The translations under genes were made by a program, and so were the position numbers. A stretch of DNA of 64,000 bases, from contig NZ_AP014564.1 in assembly GCF_002369955.1 (NCBI RefSeq), positions 1,346,951 through 1,410,950 on the forward strand. The letters are read 5' to 3'. The DNA is from Ichthyobacterium seriolicida. Its GTDB lineage: Bacteria; Bacteroidota; Bacteroidia; Flavobacteriales; Ichthyobacteriaceae. Shown piece by piece: positions 1 through 7,948 of the stretch (position 1 is the stretch's first letter; each line of letters begins with the position of its first letter). The notes under the pieces were generated by a model, which was not told the DNA's origin, did not search any database, and saw only the letters and a program-made list of their open reading frames with translations.

Positions 1-764
1 TACTATCCAGAAAAATGGATATGTCAATAGACGGAAACAATTATTTAAATGTTTATGTTCCTAAAAAGGGTAAGAGTGTAAATGTGTTAGAAAATTATTT
101 CTCATCTAATATCGTAAATGTTAGTGGTGTTTTTCTTGCCGAAAGAGATTTTGATTCTAAATATGTGATTTTACCCATAGATATAGTTAGACAGATACTT
201 CAGTTAGATGAAGAATATTACAGTGGTGTAGAATTTAAATTAAGAGATGATCAAGAGATTGATATTCCCTCGTTAAAATCCAGAATACACCATATAGTAG
301 GAGAGAATTTCGATATAAAGACCAAAAGAGAACAAAATGAGTTTATATATAAGATTATAAATATGGAGTCTTTTGTGTCTTATTTTATGCTTACTCTAAT
401 ACTTATAATATCAATGTTTGGTGTTATTGGCTCTCTATCAATTTTAATAGTTGAAAAAAAAGAACATATGAGAGTACTCTTCAATCTAGGATTAGAGCTA
501 AGAGATATAAAAAAGATATTTATTTACGAAGGGTTAATAATACTTAGCGTAGGTTTTGTATTTGGAACGATCATTTGTTTTATAATGTGTTTTTTACAGG
601 ATTATTACGGTCTTATTACATTGGGTAAAATGTCTTCGGTAGCTTATCCTGTAAATTGGAAATGGAATAATTTTATCATTGTATTATTTACAGTTTACAT
701 TATTGGGTATATAACTTCTTATCTAACTGTGAATAGAATGAAGATGATGTCCAATACTATTTGA
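1..764 (+). CDS. FtsX-like ABC transporter permease (3' part)
   Basis: The C-terminal part of an integral-membrane permease of the FtsX/MacB/LolCE type, which works with an ATPase to drive lipoprotein release or efflux at the inner membrane. The reading frame is open back to base 3, so the gene begins outside the window and the ATG at 15 need not be the start. Counting from that ATG, a soluble periplasmic stretch (residues 1-115) is followed by three hydrophobic segments (about 121-146, 171-194, 219-239). The short charged stretch VEKKEHMRVLFNLG after the first segment is the family's usual cytoplasmic coupling region. The LolC/E assignment is likely but not certain, because the N-terminal half and the partner ATPase are not visible. 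Ends 38 bp before the rRNA methyltransferase gene on the same strand. Confidence 0.8.
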   Translation, partial: LSRKMDMSIDGNNYLNVYVPKKGKSVNVLENYFSSNIVNVSGVFLAERDFDSKYVILPIDIVRQILQLDEEYYSGVEFKLRDDQEIDIPSLKSRIHHIVGENFDIKTKREQNEFIYKIINMESFVSYFMLTLILIISMFGVIGSLSILIVEKKEHMRVLFNLGLELRDIKKIFIYEGLIILSVGFVFGTIICFIMCFLQDYYGLITLGKMSSVAYPVNWKWNNFIIVLFTVYIIGYITSYLTVNRMKMMSNTI

Positions 765-802
765 TGATATTTTAAATCACATTCTTCGTAGATATTTTTT
801 TA

Positions 803-2008
803 ATGAGATTACACAGAAATTTAGTTTTAGCAGTTATAGATGCCCTTTATGTTATATTCAATGAAGGGGTGTTTGCGAATAAGGCTATAGAGAAAACCCT
901 AAAAAAAGATGTTAAGTGGGGGAGTAGAGATAGGGGATTTATAGCTGAGAGCATATATGATATCGTTAGAAATAGAAGATTATTGACTTATGTTTCAAAT
1001 ATAAAGCCTCATTACGATAAGAAGAATATTTGGAAGTTATTCGCTTCGTGGAGAGTTATAAATGATTATAGATTATCAGAGTGGCCAGAATTTGAAACTA
1101 CTCCTGTCAGAAAAATAAAGTCACGTCATGCAGATGCAAGTAAAGATAGAAGATTAAGAGAGAGTATTCCCGATTGGTTAGATGATTTATGTTTTTCAGA
1201 GTTGGGAAATAGTTGGGATAGAGAAGTATCATCTCTAAATGAGATGGCAAAAGTTGTGCTACGTGTTAATACTACTAAGACATCTATTTCATCACTTAGG
1301 AGCGATTTGTTTAAAGAGGGGATAGAGTCTTATGAGATAGAAGCATATAAAAGTGCTTTGGTATTAAAAGAGCGAAAAAATGTTTTTAGCACCGAATGTT
1401 TCAAAAAGGGATATTTCGAAGTTCAGGATGCTTCTTCTCAGTTAGTATCGGAGTTTTTAGACATAAAGCCCAAAATGAATGTAGTAGATGCTTGTGCTGG
1501 GGCTGGAGGTAAGACTTTACATATTTCCAATATAATGGATAATAAAGGAAATATTATAGCCATGGATATTGACAAGTATAAACTTTTTGAGTTGAAAAGG
1601 AGGGCTAAGAGAAATGGTGCTTTCAATATTAATATCAGATGTATTACTTCTTCCAAAGTTGTAAAGAGAATGGATGGTTGCGCAGATAGGTTGTTATTAG
1701 ATGTTCCGTGTTCTGGATTGGGGGTTTTAAAAAGGAATCCAGATATTAAATGGAAATTAACTCGAGAATCACTAGATGAGCTCAAGGGCAAGCAGGAATA
1801 TATTTTATCTAAATACAGCAAAATGTTGAAAATAGAAGGCAAAATGGTATATGCTACTTGTTCTATTCTCCCTTCGGAAAATGAATTACAAATACAGAAA
1901 TTCATAAGCCAACACGATAATTTCGAGTTGATAAAAGAAAGGAAAATATCTCCTTATAAAACTGGTTTTGATGGATTTTATATAGCTGTTTTAAAGAGAA
2001 TAGGGTAA
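803..2008 (+). CDS. rsmB: RsmB-like 16S rRNA (cytosine-C5) methyltransferase
   Basis: SAM-dependent RNA m5C methyltransferase of the RsmB/NOL1/NOP2/Sun family, 401 residues, a usual length for the Bacteroidota form. An N-terminal helical region (about 1-65) resembles the NusB-like RNA-binding part. The Rossmann catalytic domain carries motif I DACAGAGGKT (229-238), motif IV DVPCSGLG (300-307, Cys303) and motif VI ATCSILPSEN (Cys353). These are the two cysteines used for covalent catalysis and product release. Methylation of 16S C967 is the role of the E. coli enzyme; the exact target here is inferred. It faces the leftward PAP2 gene with only 20 bp between stop codons. Confidence 0.88.
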   Translation: MRLHRNLVLAVIDALYVIFNEGVFANKAIEKTLKKDVKWGSRDRGFIAESIYDIVRNRRLLTYVSNIKPHYDKKNIWKLFASWRVINDYRLSEWPEFETTPVRKIKSRHADASKDRRLRESIPDWLDDLCFSELGNSWDREVSSLNEMAKVVLRVNTTKTSISSLRSDLFKEGIESYEIEAYKSALVLKERKNVFSTECFKKGYFEVQDASSQLVSEFLDIKPKMNVVDACAGAGGKTLHISNIMDNKGNIIAMDIDKYKLFELKRRAKRNGAFNINIRCITSSKVVKRMDGCADRLLLDVPCSGLGVLKRNPDIKWKLTRESLDELKGKQEYILSKYSKMLKIEGKMVYATCSILPSENELQIQKFISQHDNFELIKERKISPYKTGFDGFYIAVLKRIG

Positions 2009-2028
2009 TGGGACAAGTTGGTTTTATT

Positions 2029-2589
2029 CTATTTATGTAGAAAACGCCTTATAAGTTTTAAAAATCCACCTCCACATATAATTCCGTAAATAGCACCGAA
2101 TATTATATCTGCGGGGTAATGTACTCCTATGTATATTCTGCTATATGAAACTATACAAGCCCACATAATTAGAAGTGGTAAGATGTATTTAAAATATTTT
2201 TTTAATATCAATCCCGAAAAAACTGCAAATCCAAATGAGTTGGATGCATGACCTGATATAAACCCAAATTTTCCTCCGCAGTTGTCTTTCACCAAACGCA
2301 TAAATTCTTGTATTTCCATATCGTGACAAGGTCTTAGTCTCTGTATTCCATTTTTGAAAAAGTGATAGGATGTCTGATCTACAAACGTTATGAGAAGTAT
2401 TATTGAAAGTAGAGTTATAGCACCTTTTTTTTTACCCTTTTTAAAAAAGATTAGAAACAAAATAAGTAAGTATAGAGGTGTCGAGGAAAATTTATTTGTA
2501 ACGAAAAGCCAAAAGCCATCCCAAGTGGGATTACCTAGATTATTTAGGAATAAAAATATTTCTTTATCTAAGGAAATTATTTCTTCCAT
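2029..2589 (-). CDS. PAP2-family membrane phosphatase
   Basis: Membrane phosphatase of the PAP2 (type 2 phosphatidic acid phosphatase / undecaprenyl-diphosphatase-like) family, 186 residues with five to six hydrophobic segments. The three family motifs are visible: K-x6-RP (K79 to R86-P87), SGH (112-114, here GFISGHASNSFG) and SR-x5-H-x3-D (S150, R151, H157, D161). The two histidines are the catalytic pair. The substrate is not predictable from sequence; lipid phosphates such as undecaprenyl pyrophosphate or phosphatidylglycerophosphate are usual. Its start lies 5 bp after the stop of tatA, so the two are probably co-transcribed. Confidence 0.88.
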   Translation of the reverse strand: MEEIISLDKEIFLFLNNLGNPTWDGFWLFVTNKFSSTPLYLLILFLIFFKKGKKKGAITLLSIILLITFVDQTSYHFFKNGIQRLRPCHDMEIQEFMRLVKDNCGGKFGFISGHASNSFGFAVFSGLILKKYFKYILPLLIMWACIVSYSRIYIGVHYPADIIFGAIYGIICGGGFLKLIRRFLHK

Positions 2590-2594
2590 TTTAA

Positions 2595-2858
2595 CTATTT
2601 CATTCTTTTGATAGAATTTGTTACCTCACTGATATCTTCTTTTATTTCATCGATACTCTTTTTGGTATCGTCTATTAGTTCTGAGGCGTCTGAGCTGTCT
2701 AATATTTCTTGTTTTATAGTATTGGTAGCATCTTTTAATTCTCTAATCCCTTTTCCAAGTCCTCTAGCTATTTCAGGAATTTTTTCAGCTCCAAAAAATA
2801 CTATTATTATCAACATTATTACGGCACACTCGGGTACACTTATGAATAACAAAGGCAT
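2595..2858 (-). CDS. tatA: Twin-arginine translocase subunit TatA/TatE
   Basis: Short 87-residue protein with the TatA plan: one N-terminal membrane helix (about 6-22), the FGAEKIPEIARGLGKG hinge and amphipathic helix (about 23-43), then a charged flexible tail. TatA multimers form the protein-conducting element of the Tat system, which exports folded proteins with twin-arginine signals. The F-G-x-x-K-I-P-E motif at the hinge is diagnostic. No tatC is in the window. It precedes the PAP2 gene in what looks like a two-gene transcript. Confidence 0.9.
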   Translation of the reverse strand: MPLLFISVPECAVIMLIIIVFFGAEKIPEIARGLGKGIRELKDATNTIKQEILDSSDASELIDDTKKSIDEIKEDISEVTNSIKRMK

Positions 2859-2983
2859 CCTAACTATAATTATTTCTTTAATTTAAAAAAAAACATCCAA
2901 ATTTTTAATTTTAAAAGTGATGATTTTGGATATAAAAATACTATTAATATTTACATGCTCTGTGAGATTTCTAAAATATAGAA

Positions 2984-3886
2984 TCACCATAGAGAATTTG
3001 GATATTCTCCTTTTTTTATGAAATTTTGTACGGTTTTTTTTGCAATTTCCTTATCATCTTTATAGGTTACTCCAAACCAATTTGACTCACCCTTTAAGAC
3101 AGATACTTTTATCTGATTAGACTTTATGAGATTTTCTATTTCTACAGGTATTAAATATTCAGATTTTATGCTCTTGTGATTTTCTTTTATAAATTTCTTA
3201 AAGCCAATTTCTAGATATTTAAAAATATGAGGATGTAATCCCCAAAAGTTCATAGAGACGTATTCTTTAGGATTTAAGAGTTCTATTTTATCATCTTTTG
3301 AGTGTTTTATTAAATCCTCTTGTTTATATATTTTTTGGATTTCTTCAATACTTACTAATTGATCATTTTGTATTTCACAAACTCCTCTAGAGACTTGTCC
3401 ATTTTCAGACAGTGTTTTTTCTAGGAGGAAACCCAACATAGCATAATTATTTTCCGAGCATTTAGTAGATAAAAAATTCTTCATTATTTCAAAAGACTTT
3501 TTTCCATAAAAATCATCGGCATTTATTACTAGAAAAGGAGTGTCTATTGTGTCTTTAGCAGATAATATTGCGTGAGCTGTACCCCATGGTTTTTCTCTAT
3601 CTGAGATTTTTATTCCTTCTATTTCTATATTTGTTTCCTGATAGGCGTATGCAACTTCTATCTTGTCTTGAAGCTTTTTGGCAAATAATTCTTTAAAGCT
3701 GTGTTCTAATTCTTTTCTAATTAGAAATACTACTTTTTCAAATCCGACGTTTATGGCGTCGTATATGGAATATTCCATAATTGTTTCATTATTAGGCCCT
3801 ATTCCATCTATTTGTTTTAATCCTCCATAGCGACTGCCCATTCCTGCCGCTAAGACTAATAATGTAGGTTTTTTATTATGCATCAA
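2984..3886 (-). CDS. Sugar-phosphate nucleotidyltransferase family protein
   Basis: Nucleotidyltransferase with a GT-A-like fold, 300 residues. The N-terminal nucleotide-binding signature LAAGMGSRYGGLK lies at 12-24. A metal-binding aspartate pair sits in INADDFYG (about 120-127), where the family has its D-D/D-x-D centre. Such enzymes join NTP and a sugar-1-phosphate (or choline-phosphate-like group) to make an activated sugar for envelope glycans; the substrate cannot be read from this sequence. The gene lies 52 bp downstream of bshB1 on the same strand, so shared transcription is possible but no functional link is evident. Confidence 0.82.
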   Translation of the reverse strand: MMHNKKPTLLVLAAGMGSRYGGLKQIDGIGPNNETIMEYSIYDAINVGFEKVVFLIRKELEHSFKELFAKKLQDKIEVAYAYQETNIEIEGIKISDREKPWGTAHAILSAKDTIDTPFLVINADDFYGKKSFEIMKNFLSTKCSENNYAMLGFLLEKTLSENGQVSRGVCEIQNDQLVSIEEIQKIYKQEDLIKHSKDDKIELLNPKEYVSMNFWGLHPHIFKYLEIGFKKFIKENHKSIKSEYLIPVEIENLIKSNQIKVSVLKGESNWFGVTYKDDKEIAKKTVQNFIKKGEYPNSLW

Positions 3887-3938
3887 ATATGTCTTATATA
3901 AAAAATTTTAATTTTATTGTTTTTCTAGATTTAGAATA

Positions 3939-4655
3939 TTATATCAGATCAAAGATGGATTTAACTCCTATATATCTCTCTACATTAAAAGCCTCAGCGT
4001 ACTCAGTGCCTATTATTCTTCCTAGGTCTCTAGCTCTGTATTCTATGCTGTCTAAAAATCCTTCTTTAGATATAGGTGTCTCTGGTTCTGTAGATTTTGG
4101 GTCGTAAAACTGAGAAGTATAGGCTTTAATAGCCTTCATCTTGATATCCATAAAGCCTGTAATATCGACGACAAAATCTGGTTTTATAGGCATCCACTGC
4201 ACGTAGCTGTAAACTGCTTTTGGCCTGAAAGACTTTTGTAATTCACCTTCAAACACAGTTTTTATCTTATCTAGTCCAGATAAAAAACAAGCAGTTGATA
4301 TTAATTTATTAGCTCTGCCGTGATCTGGATGCCTGTCTGTTATAGAATTGCCAAGAACTATATTTGGTTTATATTTTCTTATAATCTCTATTATTTTCAA
4401 TTGATGCTCTCTATCATTTGAAAAAAAACCGTCGTCTAAATTTATATTTTCTCTAATGGTCACTCCCAAGATATCTGCAGCTTTATTAGCTTCTGCGTTT
4501 CGGATTTCAGATGAACCACGTGTTCCTAGTTCTCCACGAGTAAGATCTAAGATTCCTATTTTTTTTCCTTTGTTAATTTCTTTAGCTAGCGTTGCTCCCA
4601 CACTTATTTCTACATCATCTGGATGAGCACCTATGGCTAGAATATCTAGATTCAT
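3939..4655 (-). CDS. bshB1: Bacillithiol biosynthesis deacetylase BshB1
   Basis: Zinc-dependent N-acetyl-glucosaminyl-malate deacetylase of the LmbE/PIG-L family, 238 residues, acting at the second step of bacillithiol synthesis. The metal and catalytic motif AHPDD is at 10-14, and the second histidine motif DRHPDHGRA at 107-115. The block DLTRGELGTRGSSEIRN (38-53) is typical of BshB1 in Bacteroidota. Bacillithiol is the low-molecular-weight thiol for redox buffering in this phylum. The upstream region is shared divergently with the aminopeptidase P gene. Confidence 0.92.
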   Translation of the reverse strand: MNLDILAIGAHPDDVEISVGATLAKEINKGKKIGILDLTRGELGTRGSSEIRNAEANKAADILGVTIRENINLDDGFFSNDREHQLKIIEIIRKYKPNIVLGNSITDRHPDHGRANKLISTACFLSGLDKIKTVFEGELQKSFRPKAVYSYVQWMPIKPDFVVDITGFMDIKMKAIKAYTSQFYDPKSTEPETPISKEGFLDSIEYRARDLGRIIGTEYAEAFNVERYIGVKSIFDLI

Positions 4656-4702
4656 TTTACTGTTTGAATTATTTTCAATCCGATTTGTTTTGCAAAAATA
4701 TC

Positions 4703-4710
4703 TAATTTTG
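4703..4710 (+). promoter_or_regulatory. Possible Bacteroidota-type -7 element upstream of pepP
   Basis: TAATTTTG at this position fits the phylum's TAnnTTTG -7 box, in the bshB1/pepP divergent gap. TTTG motifs lie at 4684-4687 and 4689-4692, but the spacing (15 bp or less) is shorter than usual, so this is a weak call. Confidence 0.22.
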
Positions 4711-4810
4711 ACACAAGTAATAAATTCAGTTTATGTGCTGATTTTTTAATAAAACCCTTGTCTTCTCAGTCTTTAGGCGGGAAGTTTTTTTTATAAATTT
4801 TTTAAAAACT

Positions 4811-6106
4811 ATGAGATATCTATCCATACCTAATGAATTATTCATACACAACAGAAATGAGTTTATAAAGAATATAAAGCCTAATTCTTTAGCTGTGTTT
4901 AATTCTAACCCTATAGTAAACACTGGCGCTGATAGCACTATGCCATTTTATCAACACAGAGATATTTTCTTTTTATCTGGAATAAATCAGGAGGATAGTA
5001 TTTTGTTGTTGTTTCCAGATGCTGTAGAGGAAAAACACAGAGAGATTTTATTTTTGAGAGAGACTAACGATCACATAGCAGTTTGGGAAGGAGAAAAGTT
5101 GACAAAGCAAAAAGCTCGAGAGATATCAGGTATAGAAACTATTTATTGGACTAGTGACTTTGACAGTGTTTTCAAAATTTTAGTATTCCAATCCGACAGA
5201 ATATATCTCAATACAAATGAGCACTTGAGAGCTAATGTTGAAATTCCCAACAGAGAGTTAGATTTTATAAAAAAATGTAAAGAGAAATATCCTTTGCATG
5301 AGTATGGGAGGATATCTCCTATTATGCATAAAATACGTTCTGTAAAACACAAAATAGAATTAGAATTACTTCAACGAGCTTGTGATATAACAGAAAAAGG
5401 TTTTAGAAGATTATTGAAATTCGTAAAACCCGATGTTATGGAATACGAGTTGGAGGCAGAGATGATTCACGAATTTGTATGTAATAGATCGAAGGGATAC
5501 GCATATACTCCTATTATTGCCTCTGGAGCAAATGCATGTATATTACACTATATTGAAAATAATAATAAGTGTAAGGATGGAGATATGATACTCATAGATG
5601 CTGGAGCGGAATACGCTAATTACTGTTCTGATATGACTCGCTGTATGCCTGTAAATGGAAGATTTACCGATAGACAAAAGTCTGTTTATAATGCTGTGCT
5701 GAACGTTAAAAAAGGTGCAGAAGAATTATTGAGGCCAGGGCTCTTATTAAGTGAATATCACAAAGAGGTGGGTAAGATGATGGAAAAAGAATTATTAAAT
5801 CTAAAACTAATAGATAAAACTGATATTAAAAATCAATCTAAAGACAATCCAGCATATAAAAAATATTTTATGCATGGGACATCTCACTTTTTAGGTTTAG
5901 ACACTCATGATATTGGATTTTTTCACGAGCCTATAAAAGAAAATATGGTTTTCACCATAGAGCCTGGAATATATATAAGAGAAGAGTCTTTGGGGATTAG
6001 ATTAGAAGATGATGTAGTTATTCAATCACAAGGGGCTCCATTTAATCTAATGAAGAATATCCCAATAGAAGTAGAAGATATAGAGTCGGAAATGATGGCT
6101 AGGTAG
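4811..6106 (+). CDS. pepP: Xaa-Pro aminopeptidase (aminopeptidase P)
   Basis: M24-family dinuclear metallopeptidase that removes an N-terminal residue preceding proline; 431 residues, normal length for PepP. The N-terminal creatinase-like domain (about 1-170) ends at SPIMHKIRSVKH, where the catalytic pita-bread domain starts. The five metal ligands are all present: D263 and D274 (LIDAGAEYANYCSDMTR), H359 (HGTSHFLGLDTHD), E384 (FTIEPGIY) and E399 (GIRLEDD). It is transcribed divergently from bshB1, is a single-gene unit and is followed by a strong hairpin. Confidence 0.93.
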   Translation: MRYLSIPNELFIHNRNEFIKNIKPNSLAVFNSNPIVNTGADSTMPFYQHRDIFFLSGINQEDSILLLFPDAVEEKHREILFLRETNDHIAVWEGEKLTKQKAREISGIETIYWTSDFDSVFKILVFQSDRIYLNTNEHLRANVEIPNRELDFIKKCKEKYPLHEYGRISPIMHKIRSVKHKIELELLQRACDITEKGFRRLLKFVKPDVMEYELEAEMIHEFVCNRSKGYAYTPIIASGANACILHYIENNNKCKDGDMILIDAGAEYANYCSDMTRCMPVNGRFTDRQKSVYNAVLNVKKGAEELLRPGLLLSEYHKEVGKMMEKELLNLKLIDKTDIKNQSKDNPAYKKYFMHGTSHFLGLDTHDIGFFHEPIKENMVFTIEPGIYIREESLGIRLEDDVVIQSQGAPFNLMKNIPIEVEDIESEMMAR

Positions 6107-6181
6107 TATTTTATTGTCTTTATGTTATTCCAAAACTGTGTTATTTGGTACAGACCATTTTTTAGTAGTACCTAATAGCTA

Positions 6182-6216
6182 AAAAAGCCGCTTAGAAATT
6201 TTCTAAAGCGGCTTTT
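6182..6216 (+). terminator. Hairpin terminator after pepP
   Basis: AAAAGCCGCTT pairs with AAGCGGCTTTT around a short AT loop, giving an 11-bp GC-cored stem bordered by A and T runs on both sides. It lies between the convergent pepP and the BspA-like gene, so it could serve both strands. Confidence 0.8.
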
Positions 6217-6280
6217 AGGTAAAAGTAATAATCTAGTTTAGATTTAGATGTTGAAAAAGATATTACTAACTGTTTTTATT

Positions 6281-7666
6281 TTAAACTGATGTTAGTTTAT
6301 TTATCCCCTCAGGCTTATTAGTAAAATTGGTATCACTGTTAGTCCCCATAGCTGAATTAAGAAACATGTTTGTGCTCTTTTTAGCTGCTTCAGATAAAGT
6401 CCAACTTTTTAAATTTTGACTGAAAGATGTAGCTCCGCAAAACATGTTAGACATATATTTAACCTTAGAAACCTTCCAATCTTTAATGTTACAATTAAAT
6501 TTAGCAGCCTCTGCAAACATATTAAACATGTTTGTAACATTAGAAACAGTCCAGAGACTAATATTTTGATTAAAAGATATAGCGCCGTTAAACATACCAG
6601 ACATATCTCTAACATTAGAAACAATCCAATTGCTTATATTACCATCAAAAGCTTTAGCAAATTGAAACATACCAGACATATTAATAACCTTAGATACATC
6701 CCAATTGTTTAAGTTTTGATTAAAATTTTCAGTTGCTGAAAACATAGACTTCATATTATTAACCTTAGATACATCCCAATTATTTATATTGCTATTAAAA
6801 TTTATAGCTCCGTAAAACATATTAGACATGTCGGTAACTCCTTGTAGATCTGGGGCATCTGAAGGTAAAGTATTTAGGTTGGCGCAATGTTTAAAATAAC
6901 TTCCTATGTTACCAAATTTTAAATCTCCCCAAGATGAAATACCTATTATCTTGTCTGTATTAGAACAACCAGAACTCGGGGGACTAGTTCTTTTACAACT
7001 GAAAACTTTACCAAAGTTAAAACCTTCTATTTTCCCTGTAATAGTTATAGTTTTCTCACCTGATGTTTTATATATGTGACTTGTATTGGGGTCATTATGA
7101 GAAGTAATATTTTGTTTTTCTGTATCATCTCCCCAATCTACAGTAAAGTCATAGTCTCCGCCATCGTAAATAGGTAATATTATCGTTTTATCTGCACTTA
7201 AATTCCATTTGGAGATAAACTTTTTTAGGTTGTAACTAAGTGTTACAGTATATTCTTTAGAATTCCCCTTCTCATCTGTAACGGTGTATTTTACAGGATT
7301 TGTAAAATCTTGGGGTTCAGTTGCTAAAGGGCTTATTTGAATACCTTCAGGGATAGATACTGAAGGAACTAAACTCTTTATTAATTTTTCGCTTTTATAT
7401 GATAATTCCTCTTCGATTGATAATGAGATAGTTCCATTTTCGTGGTTAATCTCTCCTGAAATTTTCTCTTCTAATCCGATAGTATTCGGGCTAATGTCAA
7501 ACGCTGATAATAGTTGGATCTTATCAGAACCATTCGTAATTTGAGAACCATTTGTAACTTGTTGATCTTTATCACAGGAGGTAAATAAAAGAGAGATACT
7601 TGCAAAAAGTAATAACGCACTCTTTGAGATTAAATTAGTTGTATTTAGTTTAAATTTTCTTTTCAT
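6281..7666 (-). CDS. BspA-like (DUF285) surface lipoprotein
   Basis: Predicted surface lipoprotein, 461 residues. A lysine-rich start and hydrophobic stretch lead to the lipobox LLFTSC (acylated Cys31). Residues about 50-150 form one DUF5018-like beta-domain like those repeated in the two lipoproteins of this locus. About 155-225 is a PKD-like module (DFTVDWGDDTEK). About 265-440 carries six ~25-residue DUF285/BspA-type repeats of the form NMSxMFxxAxxFNxNIxxW. BspA-like proteins of this kind are surface adhesins in oral and gut Bacteroidota; the function here is inferred. It is the most downstream gene of the leftward surface-protein run. Confidence 0.85.
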   Translation of the reverse strand: MKRKFKLNTTNLISKSALLLFASISLLFTSCDKDQQVTNGSQITNGSDKIQLLSAFDISPNTIGLEEKISGEINHENGTISLSIEEELSYKSEKLIKSLVPSVSIPEGIQISPLATEPQDFTNPVKYTVTDEKGNSKEYTVTLSYNLKKFISKWNLSADKTIILPIYDGGDYDFTVDWGDDTEKQNITSHNDPNTSHIYKTSGEKTITITGKIEGFNFGKVFSCKRTSPPSSGCSNTDKIIGISSWGDLKFGNIGSYFKHCANLNTLPSDAPDLQGVTDMSNMFYGAINFNSNINNWDVSKVNNMKSMFSATENFNQNLNNWDVSKVINMSGMFQFAKAFDGNISNWIVSNVRDMSGMFNGAISFNQNISLWTVSNVTNMFNMFAEAAKFNCNIKDWKVSKVKYMSNMFCGATSFSQNLKSWTLSEAAKKSTNMFLNSAMGTNSDTNFTNKPEGINKLTSV

Positions 7667-7948
7667 GATTTTATTTTATAATTTTTGTTAAACAAATAAT
7701 CAAACGTCTACCTAAGTAGGTTATTCTAAATAAGAACCAATTTAATTAAAGTTTTTTAAAAAACTAACTTTTAATAAAGATATATTGATATTTAGCAGTT
7801 TTTTAAATGTAAAAACTTAGAATCTTATTGACTTAGCCAGATTATATTTTTTTTAAAAAAGTTTCAAAATAAGAAACTATATAAACAGAAACAGGCAGTC
7901 TATTACGGCTACCTGTTTTTCATAGTGAGGTAAGTAAATAATTATAAT
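7667..7948. other. Intergenic region between the two lipoprotein genes
   Basis: AT-rich spacer of 282 bp. It holds the upstream region of the BspA-like gene and, at its right end, the terminator of the DUF5018-like lipoprotein. About 80 bp next to that terminator is near-identical to 35815-35927 beside the second DUF5018-like lipoprotein. No ORF or RNA gene is seen. Confidence 0.6.
7889..7918 (-). terminator. Hairpin terminator of the first DUF5018-like lipoprotein gene
   Basis: AAACAGG pairs with CCTGTTT, with a partly paired inner stem, followed by T-rich sequence. It sits 30 bp downstream of the lipoprotein stop. The equivalent site after the paralogue (35868-35897) has a perfect stem, which supports the call. 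Confidence 0.65.

Noticed and set aside
1438-1905. Leftward ORF inside the rRNA methyltransferase gene (155 codons)
   Set aside because: It lies wholly opposite a gene with intact catalytic motifs and has no recognisable domain.
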